Source of the DNA: Bifidobacterium xylocopae
GTDB lineage: Bacteria; Actinomycetota; Actinomycetes; Actinomycetales; Bifidobacteriaceae
Reading direction: 5' to 3'
DNA: 64,000 nucleotides
NCBI RefSeq assembly: GCF_003315615.1
Contig: NZ_PDCH01000004.1
Coordinates: 45,949-109,948 of the forward strand
The position numbers were made by a program, and so were the translations under genes. Below, piece after piece: positions 43,630 through 53,741 of the stretch (positions within the stretch are counted from its first letter, which is position 1; each line of letters starts with the position of its first letter). The notes below the pieces were generated by a model, which saw nothing but the letters and a program-made list of their open reading frames with translations, had not been told where the DNA came from and searched no databases.

Positions 43630-44671
43630 ATCCGGGCTCCGACCCTCCTCCGTCATTTCCCGACACGGCCCCAAGGCGATGTCTGGCCAGACTCCCATCC
43701 GCCTGCCGGTCCGCCTCGTCGAAATCACCGCGGTCGGCGCGATCGACCAGGACCAAAGCGACCTGCAGCAGGTCCGGGTCCAGCGCATCCAACCAGTGGA
43801 TACGTGGATCCCTTCCGAACCAGCCCATCTGTCTGCGGGCCAGGCGACGGGTTCTCCGGGCGATCAGAGCGAAAGCCTCCTCCTCACCGATGCAGCCATC
43901 GAGGTAGTCTTCCATCTCCCGGTAGCCCAGGGCACGACTGGCTGTGGGACCAAGCCGTGGACGCAGCATGCGCACCTCCTCGGCCAACCCCTGCCGCCGC
44001 ATCCTGTCGGTGCGTTCACCCACCCGCCGATCCAGCTCGGCACGGTCCAGGTCCAACCCCAGTTGAAGGGCGGGAATCAGATAGCGGTAACGGGGCAGTG
44101 TAGACGAGTAGGGACGCCCTGTGATGGTCATGACCTCCAGGGCACGAATCGTCCGACGCACATTGCGGGGGTCCATACGCTCGGCGGCCTGCGGGTCGCG
44201 CTCCTCCAAGTCGTGGAAGAGCATGCCCGGGCCTTCTCGCTCCGCTCTCTCCTCCAACCGTGCTCGCACGGCCGAATCGGTCCCGGGAAAGCTCAGGTCA
44301 TCGATCGCCGCCCGGGAGTACAGGCCCGATCCCCCGACCAGTATCGGCCGGACGCCGCGGGTTCGGCAGTCACTGATCGCCTGGCGGGCCAGCGCCTGGA
44401 AGCGGGCCACGCTCATGGTCTCCTCGGGTTCCACAATGTCAATCAAATGGTGGGGCACGGCCGCTCGCTCGACCGGGCCGGGTTTCGCGGTCCCCACGTC
44501 CATGCCCCGGTACATCTGGTAGGCGTCGGCGTTGATGATCTCTGCCGCCTCCCCCCGCTCCCCCAAGGCCTGGGCAAGGGCCACACCGAGCGCCGTCTTG
44601 CCCGATGCCGTAGGCCCCACGATGGAGATGACCCGGCCCGGATTTACCCCTCCTTCAGCCACGGATGTCAT
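43613..44671 (-). CDS. miaA: tRNA dimethylallyltransferase
   Basis: A 352-residue enzyme that adds dimethylallyl to A37 of tRNAs reading UNN codons. P-loop GPTASGKT is at 19-26; other family blocks are [28 protein letters not shown] and ILVGGSGLY, and a C-terminal tRNA-binding part with [15 protein letters not shown] and DPRIHWLDA. It overlaps the end of miaB by 17 nt, so the two modifying enzymes are co-translated. The last 30 residues are Gly/Ser-rich, and its final codons hold the merR operator. Confidence 0.93.
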   Translation of the reverse strand: MTSVAEGGVNPGRVISIVGPTASGKTALGVALAQALGERGEAAEIINADAYQMYRGMDVGTAKPGPVERAAVPHHLIDIVEPEETMSVARFQALARQAISDCRTRGVRPILVGGSGLYSRAAIDDLSFPGTDSAVRARLEERAEREGPGMLFHDLEERDPQAAERMDPRNVRRTIRALEVMTITGRPYSSTLPRYRYLIPALQLGLDLDRAELDRRVGERTDRMRRQGLAEEVRMLRPRLGPTASRALGYREMEDYLDGCIGEEEAFALIARRTRRLARRQMGWFGRDPRIHWLDALDPDLLQVALVLVDRADRGDFDEADRQADGSLARHRLGAVSGNDGGGSEPGLTSST

Positions 44672-46100
44672 AGGCCTGCCCCCGCATGGGGTCCGGATCT
44701 GCGGTCAGGTAATGCTTGCCCACCCCGGTGACCGTACAGGTCACCAGATCACCGACAGCCGGGACCGGCAGCCCCTGGGGCACTCCGACATGAACCAGGA
44801 CCCCGCCGCGCTCGCGTCCGGTCACCCGATGGGTCCGTTCGTCATGCCGACCCTGCCTAGCGGTGATCATGACCTCCACATCTCTGCCAACAAAGGCGTC
44901 AAGCTCCTCTTGGGTGATCCGTTCCTGAAGCGCCAGGAGGCGTTCGAACCGCTCCTGGACCACCTGCTTGGGCACCTGGTCCATGGCGGCCGCAGGAGTG
45001 CCTGGACGTGGCGAGTACTCAAAAGTAAAGGCGGAGGAGAAGCGGGAGCGTTCCACGACATCCAAGGTCTCCTGGAAATCCTCTTCGCTCTCACCAGGGA
45101 AACCAACGATGATATCAGTGGTGATCCGGGCATCGGGCATGGCCGAGCGCACCTTGTCCAGGATGGACAGGAAGCGCTTGGACCGGTAGGAACGGCGCAT
45201 GGCGCGCAGTATCCGGTCGGAACCGGACTGCAGGGGCATGTGCAATTGATGCATGACGTTCGGTGTCTCGGCCATGGCTGCGATGACCTCGTCAGTGAAG
45301 GCGGCGGGGTGCGGTGAGGTGAACCGCACCCGGTCAAGTCCCTCAATGTCCCCACACGCGCGCAGAAGCTTGGGAAAGGCCTGTCGGTCCCCCATCGAAT
45401 AGCCGTATGAATTGACGTTCTGCCCCAGCAAGGTCACTTCTCTGGCCCCGGCGGCGACGCAGGACTCGACCTCGGCCAGCACATCTGCGATCGGGCGATC
45501 CCGTTCCCTTCCACGGACCTGGGGCACGATGCAGAAGGTGCAGGTGTTGTTGCAGCCCACCGAAACCGAGACCCAGGCCGAGCTGCGGGAAGCCCGCACC
45601 GTGGGCAGGTCGGAGGGGAACGCCTCCAGCCTGTCCGAGACCTGCACCTGCGAGCGCCGGTCCCGTCTTGCCCGTTCCAGCAGCACGGGCAGGTCACCTA
45701 TGTTCTTGGTGCCGAAGACAGCATCCACCCAGGGTGCCTGCCTGGCTATGCGGTCGCGGTCCTTTTGCGCCATGCAACCACCGACCGCTATCTGCGCCGT
45801 GGGGTTCTCCTGCTTGAGCCGGGCCCACCTGCCGATTGTGCCGTACATGCGCTTGCTGGCGTTCTCGCGCACCGCGCATGTGTTGAGCACCATCAAGTCA
45901 ACATTCCTGGCACGTACCTGCTCGGGACTGGCTGGCCGGTAACCCTGGGCCTGGAGGACACCGGCGATGCGCTCCGAATCGTGGACGTTCATCTGACAGC
46001 CTAAAGTATGCACGTAGTACAGGCCCTTGCCCCGCTGGGTGCCCTCCTCGGGTCCGAAGCCCATCCGGCGTTCATCCTGCGTCATCATGCCTTCGTCCAT
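44655..46100 (-). CDS. miaB: tRNA-2-methylthio-N6-dimethylallyladenosine synthase
   Basis: A 481-residue radical-SAM methylthiotransferase that acts after MiaA on A37. The N-terminal UPF0004 domain has its three Cys ([22 protein letters not shown]); the radical-SAM cluster is [11 protein letters not shown]; a TRAM domain ends the protein ([13 protein letters not shown]). I start at 46100 ([14 protein letters not shown]): a TAGAAT -10-like hexamer ends 8 nt before it and no ribosome-binding site is seen; an ATG at 46088 with GAAGG is an alternative. The longer frame to 46238 meets the divergent synthetase gene. Confidence 0.92.
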   Translation of the reverse strand: MDEGMMTQDERRMGFGPEEGTQRGKGLYYVHTLGCQMNVHDSERIAGVLQAQGYRPASPEQVRARNVDLMVLNTCAVRENASKRMYGTIGRWARLKQENPTAQIAVGGCMAQKDRDRIARQAPWVDAVFGTKNIGDLPVLLERARRDRRSQVQVSDRLEAFPSDLPTVRASRSSAWVSVSVGCNNTCTFCIVPQVRGRERDRPIADVLAEVESCVAAGAREVTLLGQNVNSYGYSMGDRQAFPKLLRACGDIEGLDRVRFTSPHPAAFTDEVIAAMAETPNVMHQLHMPLQSGSDRILRAMRRSYRSKRFLSILDKVRSAMPDARITTDIIVGFPGESEEDFQETLDVVERSRFSSAFTFEYSPRPGTPAAAMDQVPKQVVQERFERLLALQERITQEELDAFVGRDVEVMITARQGRHDERTHRVTGRERGGVLVHVGVPQGLPVPAVGDLVTCTVTGVGKHYLTADPDPMRGQAYDIRG

Positions 46101-46108
46101 AGATGCCG

Positions 46109-46114
46109 ATTCTA
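46109..46114 (-). promoter_or_regulatory. -10-like TAGAAT before miaB
   Basis: TAGAAT on the minus strand lies 8 nt before the chosen miaB ATG. No matching -35 is evident. If active, the mRNA would be leaderless or nearly so. Confidence 0.4.
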
Positions 46115-46238
46115 CAGCCAGCACCTGCCTGGCGCGTATCGGAGCCAGGCGGGGGTCCGTAGCATAATGGTGTAAGCCGCTCACTGGCCGCAAGTCGGGG
46201 AGGGACTCAGCAAAAGCGTACGAGCTGGGAGGCTTCAC

Positions 46239-47021
46239 GTGATACTGGAACGCGGTAGTGCGATCAACACGTCCGAGCTGCGACAGCGTCTGACCTCGCT
46301 TGATTCACAGCACAGAGCCAGACTCTCCGCCGACGACATCGTCGAATTCGTGGACCTTATGCAGGTGTATGAAGGGGCCATGCGCGAGATTTCGACCAAG
46401 CTCGAGGTGCTTGACTCGGAGTTCCAGGTCCAGTTCTCCCACAACCCCATTCACCACATGGAACGACGCCTCAAGTCGCCGAACTCGCTGATCGGCAAGT
46501 TGGAACGCCGTGAGTTGCCCATTTCGGTCGCGTCGGTACGTGACCATATCTTCGACGTCGCCGGCGTACGCGTCATCTGCAACTACCGCGACGATGTCTA
46601 CTCGGTTTCACGATACCTGTCGGACCAATCCGACATCCAGGTCCTGCGGGTCAAGGATTACATCCACAACCCCAAGCAGAACGGCTATCGAAGCCTGCAT
46701 ATCATCTACGCGGTTCCCGTCTTCCTGACCTCCGGCCCCCACTACACCCCTGTAGAGGTACAGTTCCGTACCATCGCCATGGACTATTGGGCCAGCCTGG
46801 AACACCAGCTGCGCTACAAGTCCGACCTGCCTGACGCACGCCTTGCCGAGCATTCACAGACCCTGTTGGACTGTGCGCGCTCGCTGCAGAACATAGAGGT
46901 GCAGATGCAGTCCATCCACCGCGACATCTCGGGATCCCCCCAGGAGCAGGAGGGCGACGACGAACGTCTGGAGCATTTGCGTTCGACCGGACGGGGGCGG
47001 CATGAGGACGAAGCCGAATAG
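46239..47021 (+). CDS. Small alarmone synthetase (RelA/SpoT-domain, synthetase only)
   Basis: A 260-residue GTP pyrophosphokinase-family protein with only the synthetase domain (about 60-190): [71 protein letters not shown]. There is no HD hydrolase, TGS or ACT domain. Such enzymes make (p)ppGpp or pGpp in response to transcriptional cues rather than ribosome stalling. The start is GTG with GGGAGG 6 nt upstream. It is divergent from miaB and ends at a strong bidirectional hairpin. Rel at 7524-9884 would degrade its product. Confidence 0.9.
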   Translation: MILERGSAINTSELRQRLTSLDSQHRARLSADDIVEFVDLMQVYEGAMREISTKLEVLDSEFQVQFSHNPIHHMERRLKSPNSLIGKLERRELPISVASVRDHIFDVAGVRVICNYRDDVYSVSRYLSDQSDIQVLRVKDYIHNPKQNGYRSLHIIYAVPVFLTSGPHYTPVEVQFRTIAMDYWASLEHQLRYKSDLPDARLAEHSQTLLDCARSLQNIEVQMQSIHRDISGSPQEQEGDDERLEHLRSTGRGRHEDEAE

Positions 47022-47033
47022 ACCAACGTATAA

Positions 47034-47081
47034 GCAGCCGGCCCGGTCATCCACAGATGGATGACCGGGCCGGCTGCTTGC
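47034..47081. terminator. Bidirectional terminator between alarmone synthetase and aldo/keto reductase
   Basis: A very strong hairpin: 22-bp perfect stem (arms begin AAGCAGCCGGCCC and end GGGCCGGCTGCTT) with a CAGA loop. It lies between convergent genes; the A/T ends give a short T-run in both directions. Confidence 0.9.
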
Positions 47082-47106
47082 CTGCGCGGACTGGCCTTAC
47101 CCGGGA

Positions 47107-47946
<840 letters not shown>

Positions 47947-48349
47947 GCTTGCTCTCCTCACATCCGCTGATCGTCGCCAGTTGCGGCGGCCTACCCTGCC
48001 ATCGTATGCCATGAGGGTCAGGCCCCGCCAGGGGGCCGGCCCCCACACGAATCCATGCCTCTCAACCTTCCATATCCATTGATGGAGGCTCTCCGATGCC
48101 GATGTGGGGACATCCGGGCCTTCCACAATCTCGACTTCAAAGACCCGGTGCACCGCTCCACCCGCCGTCCCTATTCAGCCCACCCCCGCACAAGCCACAA
48201 GCTGACAGCGGGAATCCTTTACGGGACCGAAGCCCAAAGACGTTCGGCAGGAGCACATTTCCAGGCGAAGCCCAGTTCGCACGGGTAAGCTCTATACCAG
48301 TAGGCGCGCAATACGTCTGACATTGATCGCAAGCCGCGAGGAGGAGCTT
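47947..48349. other. 403-nt non-coding gap between divergent aldo/keto reductase and Bax-inhibitor genes
   Basis: No gene is supported. It must hold promoters for both divergent genes, but no strong pair of hexamers stands out. A perfect 14-bp GC palindrome GGGGGCCGGCCCCC lies near 48033-48046. Small open frames here have no recognisable content. Confidence 0.5.
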
Positions 48350-49216
48350 ATGACATTCGGTCGCCAGCCCCAGCAAAACAATCAGGGCTACCAGGGATAC
48401 CAGGCCTACCAGACCCCTGACCCCTACCAGGCGCAGGGCCAGCGGATGTACGGTCAGGGCACGGGGCAGGAGCCCTACGGTTCGCCATACGTCCGGCAGC
48501 CGGACGGGACCGCCGCCATCCCCACCCACAGCCCATACTCCTATGAGCGCGCCGAGCGCACCTCCATGACCCGCGCCTATGCGGAGATGGGATTGGGGCT
48601 CCTTGTCACGGCCGCCGTGGCCTACCTGGCCTACGCCTCCGGCCTGCTGTACTCATTCGTCTCAGCGACCGGCAGTCTCGGCTGGGTGGCCCTGTGCATC
48701 GCCCAGATCGCCTTCGCCTGGACCCTGTCGGCCCGGGTCATGCGGATGAAGACCTCGACCGGCAGAATCATGTTCTACGCCTACGCGGCGCTGATGGGCT
48801 TCACTCTGAGTTCCCTGTTCGCCGCCTACTCGGTCGCCACCCTGCTGGTCACCCTGGTCACCTGCTCGGCGTTCTTCTTCGTGCTGACCATGCTGGGGTT
48901 GACCACCCGCAAGAACATGCTGGGTTGGGGGCCGGTCCTGTTCGCGGGACTGATCTCCCTCCTGCTGGTGCAGGTCGTACTCATGTTCATCGCTCCATCG
49001 GCAAGCGCCCTCAAGGTCATCGCGACCATCGGCATCGCCCTGTTCGCGGGAATCACCATGCATGACGCCCAGCAGACCCGCGCGATCTTCGCCGCCTATG
49101 AATCCCAGGGGGCCGCAGCCATCGAACGTGTCTCCATCCTGTGCGCCCTCAACCTCTACCTGGACTTCGTCAATCTCTTCCTGTACATCATCCAGCTCTT
49201 CGGATCACGGAACTGA
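48350..49216 (+). CDS. Bax inhibitor-1/YccA family membrane protein
   Basis: A 288-residue protein. The first 75 residues are hydrophilic and rich in Gln, Tyr, Gly and Pro (GYQGYQAYQTPDPYQ), probably disordered. Seven hydrophobic helices follow, ending in the family signature DFVNLFLYIIQLFG. Bacterial relatives include calcium-leak channels and YccA, an FtsH modulator; the role here is open. I start at 48350 (MTFGRQPQQNN), with GAGGAGGAGC just upstream; an ATT/ATG-type frame upstream adds only MIASREEEL. Confidence 0.88.
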   Translation: MTFGRQPQQNNQGYQGYQAYQTPDPYQAQGQRMYGQGTGQEPYGSPYVRQPDGTAAIPTHSPYSYERAERTSMTRAYAEMGLGLLVTAAVAYLAYASGLLYSFVSATGSLGWVALCIAQIAFAWTLSARVMRMKTSTGRIMFYAYAALMGFTLSSLFAAYSVATLLVTLVTCSAFFFVLTMLGLTTRKNMLGWGPVLFAGLISLLLVQVVLMFIAPSASALKVIATIGIALFAGITMHDAQQTRAIFAAYESQGAAAIERVSILCALNLYLDFVNLFLYIIQLFGSRN

Positions 49217-49227
49217 GCTACGATAAC

Positions 49228-49274
49228 AGGAAACGCCCGTCTACAGCCCACGAGTGGGCCGACGGGCGTTTCCT
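49228..49274. terminator. Bidirectional terminator between Bax-inhibitor gene and P-type ATPase
   Basis: A 14-bp perfect stem (AGGAAACGCCCGTC and its complement) with a small inner hairpin (GCCCA/TGGGC), followed by TTT. It lies between convergent genes. Confidence 0.87.
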
Positions 49275-49292
49275 TTGCCGGTGCAACACCGC

Positions 49293-51734
49293 CTAATCGA
49301 GGACTCTGCCGATCAGCCTGGGCAGGAATCCCACGGCCAAGCCCATGACAGCCAGCCCGACGACCAGACCTCCGGCCGTGGCGGCGGCCGAACTTCCATG
49401 CGGAAGCACAATCGCGAAGAAGCGGGCGACAGGCGGGATGAAGGCACCTACGACACCTGCGGCAGCGAAGCACAGGACCAGTGCTCCCCTCCACGACCTG
49501 AGCGGACGGGCCACCCTGGCCAGCACCAGGATGCCCATGGCGAACAGGACGATGGCACAGACCGTTCGCTCCTGGGCCAGATCAGCGGGGTCACGCGGAT
49601 TCCAGCCCAACAGGGACGGCAGGGACCACGCCATGGCCAACACCACCAGGGCCGTAGCCACTCCACCGGGGATGGCGAAAGCGACCACCCTTTTGAGGAA
49701 GCCGGGCTTATATCGCCGCGTGTTGGGAGCCAAGGCCAGAAAGAAAGCAGGCGTGCCGATGGTCAAAGCGCCGATATAGGTGATATGCCGTGGCAGGTAT
49801 GGGTAAGGAATCGCGGTGAGGACCACACCCAGTGATATCAAGGCCGAGTATACGGTCTTGACCAGGAAAAGCCCTGCCACACGTTCCATATTGGCCATTA
49901 CCTGCCGGCCGCGTGCCACCACATCCGGCAAATGGGAAAAGCGGGAGTCCACCAGGACGACCTGTGCCACTGCCTTGGTAGCCGGTGCCGCATTGCCCAT
50001 GGCGATACCCAGGTCAGCCTCTTTGAGCGCAAGGGAGTCATTGACACCATCCCCTGTCATTGCCACGGTGTGCCCACCCGAATGCAAGGCCTGCACGATG
50101 GCCTTTTTCTGCTCGGGCAGAACCCGGCCAAGCACATCCACGTCCTCCAGGACACGGGCCAGTTCGGCCGTATCGGTGGGAAGCCTGCGGGCATCCATGG
50201 CTCGGGGCTTGTCATCACCTGTCAGCCCCACCTTGCCGGCGATCGCGGCCACCGTGGAAGGGTTATCCCCGGAGATGATCCGACAGCGCACGCCTTGCTC
50301 ACGGAACCATGCCAGGGTAGGTAACGCATCTTCGCGGATACGCTCCGAACAAGTGACCAGGGCCGCAGGCTGCAAATCGGTCGGCAGTACCGGTTCCGCA
50401 TCCACGGCCGGCGCCGCCGGCGAGGCCGCCAACATCAGCACCCTGTATCCCTGGTCGGCCAGTGCACGGACCTGTTTCAGCGGCTCGGGCCACTCATCTT
50501 CCTGCCCGGCCAGCAGCACTTCGGGTGCCCCGAAATACCAGTTGGAACCGTCAGCCTGGCTCACGGCGCTCCATTTCCTCACCGAGGAGAAAGGCACCCG
50601 GGCCCTCACCCGCCCGGAAGGCCTGACCCGGGACAACCCTCTGAGAATGGCTGAACCCGTCGCGTTGGGCTCCTCTTCATGGCTGACATCCACCAAGGCG
50701 CGCTCCAGCCGTTCCTTGGACTCGTCGGAAACGGGAACCAGCGAGTCGAATACGATGCCACCGTCGGTGATGGTGCCTGTCTTGTCCAGATTGAGTGCAT
50801 CGACCCGGGCAAGGGTCTCGACCGATTCCAGCTCCTGTACCAAGGTGTTCTTGCGGGCCAGGCGGATCGCGGCCAGGGCGAAGTTGAGGGAGGTAAGCAG
50901 GACAAGGCCCTCGGGGATCATACCCACCACGCCCGCCACTGCCGAGACCACTGCCCCCCGCCAGGCCCCCGTCTGGAACGCCTCCTGGAAGCCTCCGACC
51001 GCGCGCAGCTGTGTCCAGATCAGAAGCACACACAGGGGAACGACCACGAATGTCATCGCCTTGAGAATCGTATTGATGCCCTCGTTGAGGTCGGAATGGA
51101 CCTTCTTGTAGACCTTGGCCTGCGCCGTGAGCTTAGCCGCGTAGGAGGCCGACCCCACCGCGCTCACCCTGGCCAGAGCCAGGCCGGAGACCGCGTTGGA
51201 ACCAGAATATGCCTCGTCGCCGCCACTCTTGCGCACAGTACGCGATTCGCCAGTGAGCATTGACTCGTCCAGCTCCAGGCCCCAGCTGCGTTCTATCCGC
51301 ACATCAGCAGGCAATTGATCACCTGAGCGAATCCAAAGGAGGTCGTCGGCAACGATGGCGTCATGGGACACGCGCTCGTTCCGCCCCCCACGCCGCACAT
51401 AGAAATCGGAGGCCACCAGTATCGAGAGCCTATCAAGGGTACGCTTCGCCTTGAGCTCGGTCGCCACCCCGATGCCGGTGTTGATGATGATGATCAGGCC
51501 GAAGACCGCATCCTTCCACTGGCCGGTGGCGAGCACGACGATCATGGCTGCGAAGATGATGCCATTGAAGAGGGTGAAGACGTTGGCACGGATGATCTGC
51601 GCCAAAGACCGCGATGCCCCATCCTCAGTGTGGTTGACTTGTCCTGCCGCGACCCGTTCCGCTACCTGCTTGCATGTCAGGCCGTCGGGTTCGACTGCCG
51701 GAAAGGAAGGCCTCTGGTCGGCATCCTTGCTCAT
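49293..51734 (-). CDS. P-type ATPase, CtpE-like cation transporter
   Basis: An 813-residue P-type ATPase. The phosphorylated Asp is Asp317 (LDKTGT); the actuator loop has TGES (161-164); PEGL (274-277) in the core membrane helix marks the ion site; the hinge is TGDGVNDSLALKEADLG. The overall look and PEGL region resemble mycobacterial CtpE, a calcium transporter, rather than heavy-metal ATPases (no CPx motif, no Cys-rich N-terminus). Ion is inferred. AGGAG precedes the ATG, which overlaps the lipoprotein stop by four bases (ATGA), implying translational coupling. Confidence 0.88.
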   Translation of the reverse strand: MSKDADQRPSFPAVEPDGLTCKQVAERVAAGQVNHTEDGASRSLAQIIRANVFTLFNGIIFAAMIVVLATGQWKDAVFGLIIIINTGIGVATELKAKRTLDRLSILVASDFYVRRGGRNERVSHDAIVADDLLWIRSGDQLPADVRIERSWGLELDESMLTGESRTVRKSGGDEAYSGSNAVSGLALARVSAVGSASYAAKLTAQAKVYKKVHSDLNEGINTILKAMTFVVVPLCVLLIWTQLRAVGGFQEAFQTGAWRGAVVSAVAGVVGMIPEGLVLLTSLNFALAAIRLARKNTLVQELESVETLARVDALNLDKTGTITDGGIVFDSLVPVSDESKERLERALVDVSHEEEPNATGSAILRGLSRVRPSGRVRARVPFSSVRKWSAVSQADGSNWYFGAPEVLLAGQEDEWPEPLKQVRALADQGYRVLMLAASPAAPAVDAEPVLPTDLQPAALVTCSERIREDALPTLAWFREQGVRCRIISGDNPSTVAAIAGKVGLTGDDKPRAMDARRLPTDTAELARVLEDVDVLGRVLPEQKKAIVQALHSGGHTVAMTGDGVNDSLALKEADLGIAMGNAAPATKAVAQVVLVDSRFSHLPDVVARGRQVMANMERVAGLFLVKTVYSALISLGVVLTAIPYPYLPRHITYIGALTIGTPAFFLALAPNTRRYKPGFLKRVVAFAIPGGVATALVVLAMAWSLPSLLGWNPRDPADLAQERTVCAIVLFAMGILVLARVARPLRSWRGALVLCFAAAGVVGAFIPPVARFFAIVLPHGSSAAATAGGLVVGLAVMGLAVGFLPRLIGRVLD

Positions 51735-52381
51735 TGCATCTCCTCGATCCGATCCGGCGGTCTGCGCTGGGTCAAGTCATCCTGCAGATTGACCCGTATC
51801 AGGCGCGGGTGCCGGCGGTCATCCGCTATGGTCTGCAAGGCTCTGCCCAGGGGCACCGCGTCCCTGGCACCGTCGTCCACCCGCAGACTCGCCGCATATA
51901 GGGTCTGGTCGGACGGCCTGTAGCCACCGCCGATCAGGACGACCGGCAGACCGGCCCGCCTTGCCCTGCCCAGCACCCCCGACCAATCGCAGACTGCAGG
52001 CTCCTCGACCGCTATGACCGTGGTCCTACGGGCTACCGCTTCCCTGACTGCGTGCCGCTGCCCGTCCGCATCGCTGGCCGACGTAAAGTAGGCCTCCATC
52101 CCATTGCGTTCCAGCAAGTCGAAAATCCTGCGATTCAGGTCCGCCCAGCCTCCTCCCCCATCAGTATGCTCAGTATGCGCCGGGCCGACGATTGCGACGG
52201 TGACCGCGGAACGGTCCGGTCCGTCGTGTTCGGCCGTAAGGCCTTCCTGCCAGCTGTCGCCCACAGCCCTGCCGTGGGGTGCGCAGCCGGACAGGCAGGA
52301 CAGCATGATTGCCAGGACAAGCATGGCCGGCAGCAGCCGGGCCCATCCCCCGCTGCCGCCCATCCGCTCATGCATGCTCAT
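51731..52381 (-). CDS. Lipoprotein with periplasmic-binding-protein-like fold
   Basis: A 216-residue lipoprotein I do not fully recognise. The lipobox is LSGC (Cys33) after a hydrophobic core (LLPAMLVLAIMLS). The body resembles one lobe of a sugar-binding or LacI-type ligand-binding domain: TVAIVGPAHTEH, WADLNRRIFDLLERNGMEA, REAVARRTTVIAVEEPAV and GLPVVLIGG. It is too short for both lobes. I start at 52381 (MSMHERM), where a TACAAT hexamer ends 8 nt upstream and no ribosome-binding site is seen. It overlaps the ATPase start as ATGA, so the two are likely expressed together. Function unknown; an extracytoplasmic partner or sensor is a guess. Confidence 0.72.
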   Translation of the reverse strand: MSMHERMGGSGGWARLLPAMLVLAIMLSCLSGCAPHGRAVGDSWQEGLTAEHDGPDRSAVTVAIVGPAHTEHTDGGGGWADLNRRIFDLLERNGMEAYFTSASDADGQRHAVREAVARRTTVIAVEEPAVCDWSGVLGRARRAGLPVVLIGGGYRPSDQTLYAASLRVDDGARDAVPLGRALQTIADDRRHPRLIRVNLQDDLTQRRPPDRIEEMQ

Positions 52382-52389
52382 GGGGCGCC

Positions 52390-52395
52390 ATTGTA
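52390..52395 (-). promoter_or_regulatory. -10-like TACAAT before the lipoprotein gene
   Basis: TACAAT on the minus strand ends 8 nt before the chosen lipoprotein ATG, inside the 39-nt gap after the methyltransferase gene. It suggests that the lipoprotein-ATPase pair can be transcribed separately from the upstream series. Confidence 0.4.
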
Positions 52396-52420
52396 ACCAG
52401 CGCATGTGTCATCGGTGCAT

Positions 52421-53680
52421 TCACCGGCCGAAGACGGCCAGGGTCTCCACATGATGGGTCATCGGGTAGAGGTCATAGGCATGGATGCCGCGCAGGCGGT
52501 ACCCCTCCCCGATCAGGGTCGCGGTATCCCGGGCCAGACTGGTCGGATCGCACGCCACGTATACGATTAGCGGCGCGCCGGCCGCCGCCATCAGCCGGCA
52601 GACGGCAGCTTTGGCCCCGGCCCTCGGCGGATCCAGAACCACGGCATCGGGCTTGTCCAACCCCTTGGGCAGTTTGCCTTTCAGCCGAGTGCCCACATCT
52701 CCGGCCAGGGATTCAATCGTGTCGCCCGAACCGGCGCGTTGGGCGTTGTATCGCGCCTGGGCCACCGCGATCCGCGATCCCTCGACCGCCAGGATGCGCG
52801 AGCGCTTCCCCGCAAGGGCAGCCAGCGGAAGACTGAAGAGCCCGGATCCTGAGTACAGGTCCCAGATGATGGGCGCCGGTTTGCCTCCCACCCCATCCTG
52901 GACCGCTTTCAGAACCGCGTTGGCAAGCATGCCAGGCGCCCTCCGGTGGATCTGCCAAAAGCCGGCCGCGTCCACCTCATAGGTGAAATCGCGCCCCTGG
53001 ACACTGACCTGCTCCTCCAGCTTGCGGCGACCGGACTTGACCCTGTCACACACCAGAAGAGCATGATTGCCGTCAGAGCCGTCACCGGCACCTTGGGGCA
53101 GCGCTAAACGTATGGTCGCACCGGGTTCAAAGCCCCCCTGCCACACGCCGAGGCGCCCGGCCAGTGCATTCAGCTCCTGCGTAGCCAGAGGCATGGAGTC
53201 GATCGCCACTCGTTCGTGGGACTCCCGTCGGCGCATGGAGGGCAAGCCCTGTTCGTCCGCGACCAGGTCCAGACGGGTGCGCCACCCCAGGCCACCAACT
53301 TCGTCATCACCAGGTGCGGAGTCAATGGGAACTTCGACGTCCACATGCCCCATCCGGCTCATCTGCTGCTCAATCAGATTCCGTTTCCATGCCAGTTGAG
53401 CCCGCCGACTGGCATGCACCAGATCCGCCCCGCCGACGCCACCTCCCTGAGCCAGCGGTCCGGCCAGAGGCCAGGCCGGCAGCACCCTTTCGGGGCTGGG
53501 TTCGATCACCCTGGTCACCTCACCGGTCAGGAAACGCGCCTGAGGCCGCACCGGCTGGTCGATGCTCGCCTCGACCAGCTCGCCGGGCAAGGCGAACCGC
53601 AGGAAGATCACGCGGCCGTCCACATGGCCCACGCACCGCCCTTGGTCCGCATACCGTTCGACTCGTACGGTCACTGGCAT
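52421..53680 (-). CDS. TrmA/RumA-type uracil-5 methyltransferase with TRAM domain
   Basis: A 419-residue SAM-dependent RNA methyltransferase. An N-terminal TRAM domain (VERYADQGRCVGHVDGRVI) is followed by the methyltransferase core: IWDLYSGSGLFSLPLA (SAM binding), VVLDPPRAGA, catalytic Cys in YVACDPTSLARD and the catalytic Glu region THHVETLAVFGR. Substrate (tRNA U54 or rRNA) cannot be decided. I start at 53680 (MPVTVRVERY), with GGGGGAG 7 nt upstream. It follows DUF3159 by 61 nt and is 39 nt before the lipoprotein. Confidence 0.88.
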   Translation of the reverse strand: MPVTVRVERYADQGRCVGHVDGRVIFLRFALPGELVEASIDQPVRPQARFLTGEVTRVIEPSPERVLPAWPLAGPLAQGGGVGGADLVHASRRAQLAWKRNLIEQQMSRMGHVDVEVPIDSAPGDDEVGGLGWRTRLDLVADEQGLPSMRRRESHERVAIDSMPLATQELNALAGRLGVWQGGFEPGATIRLALPQGAGDGSDGNHALLVCDRVKSGRRKLEEQVSVQGRDFTYEVDAAGFWQIHRRAPGMLANAVLKAVQDGVGGKPAPIIWDLYSGSGLFSLPLAALAGKRSRILAVEGSRIAVAQARYNAQRAGSGDTIESLAGDVGTRLKGKLPKGLDKPDAVVLDPPRAGAKAAVCRLMAAAGAPLIVYVACDPTSLARDTATLIGEGYRLRGIHAYDLYPMTHHVETLAVFGR

Positions 53681-53741
53681 GGAAGCACTCCCCCACTGCA
53701 GCCTGCTGGCTGCCTCTCGCGGGTCGGTATGACCCATTCAC

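Noticed and set aside
48033..48046. 14-bp GC palindrome in the gap before the Bax-inhibitor gene as a terminator or operator
   Set aside because: It has no loop, lies between divergent genes and is compatible with chance in GC-rich DNA.
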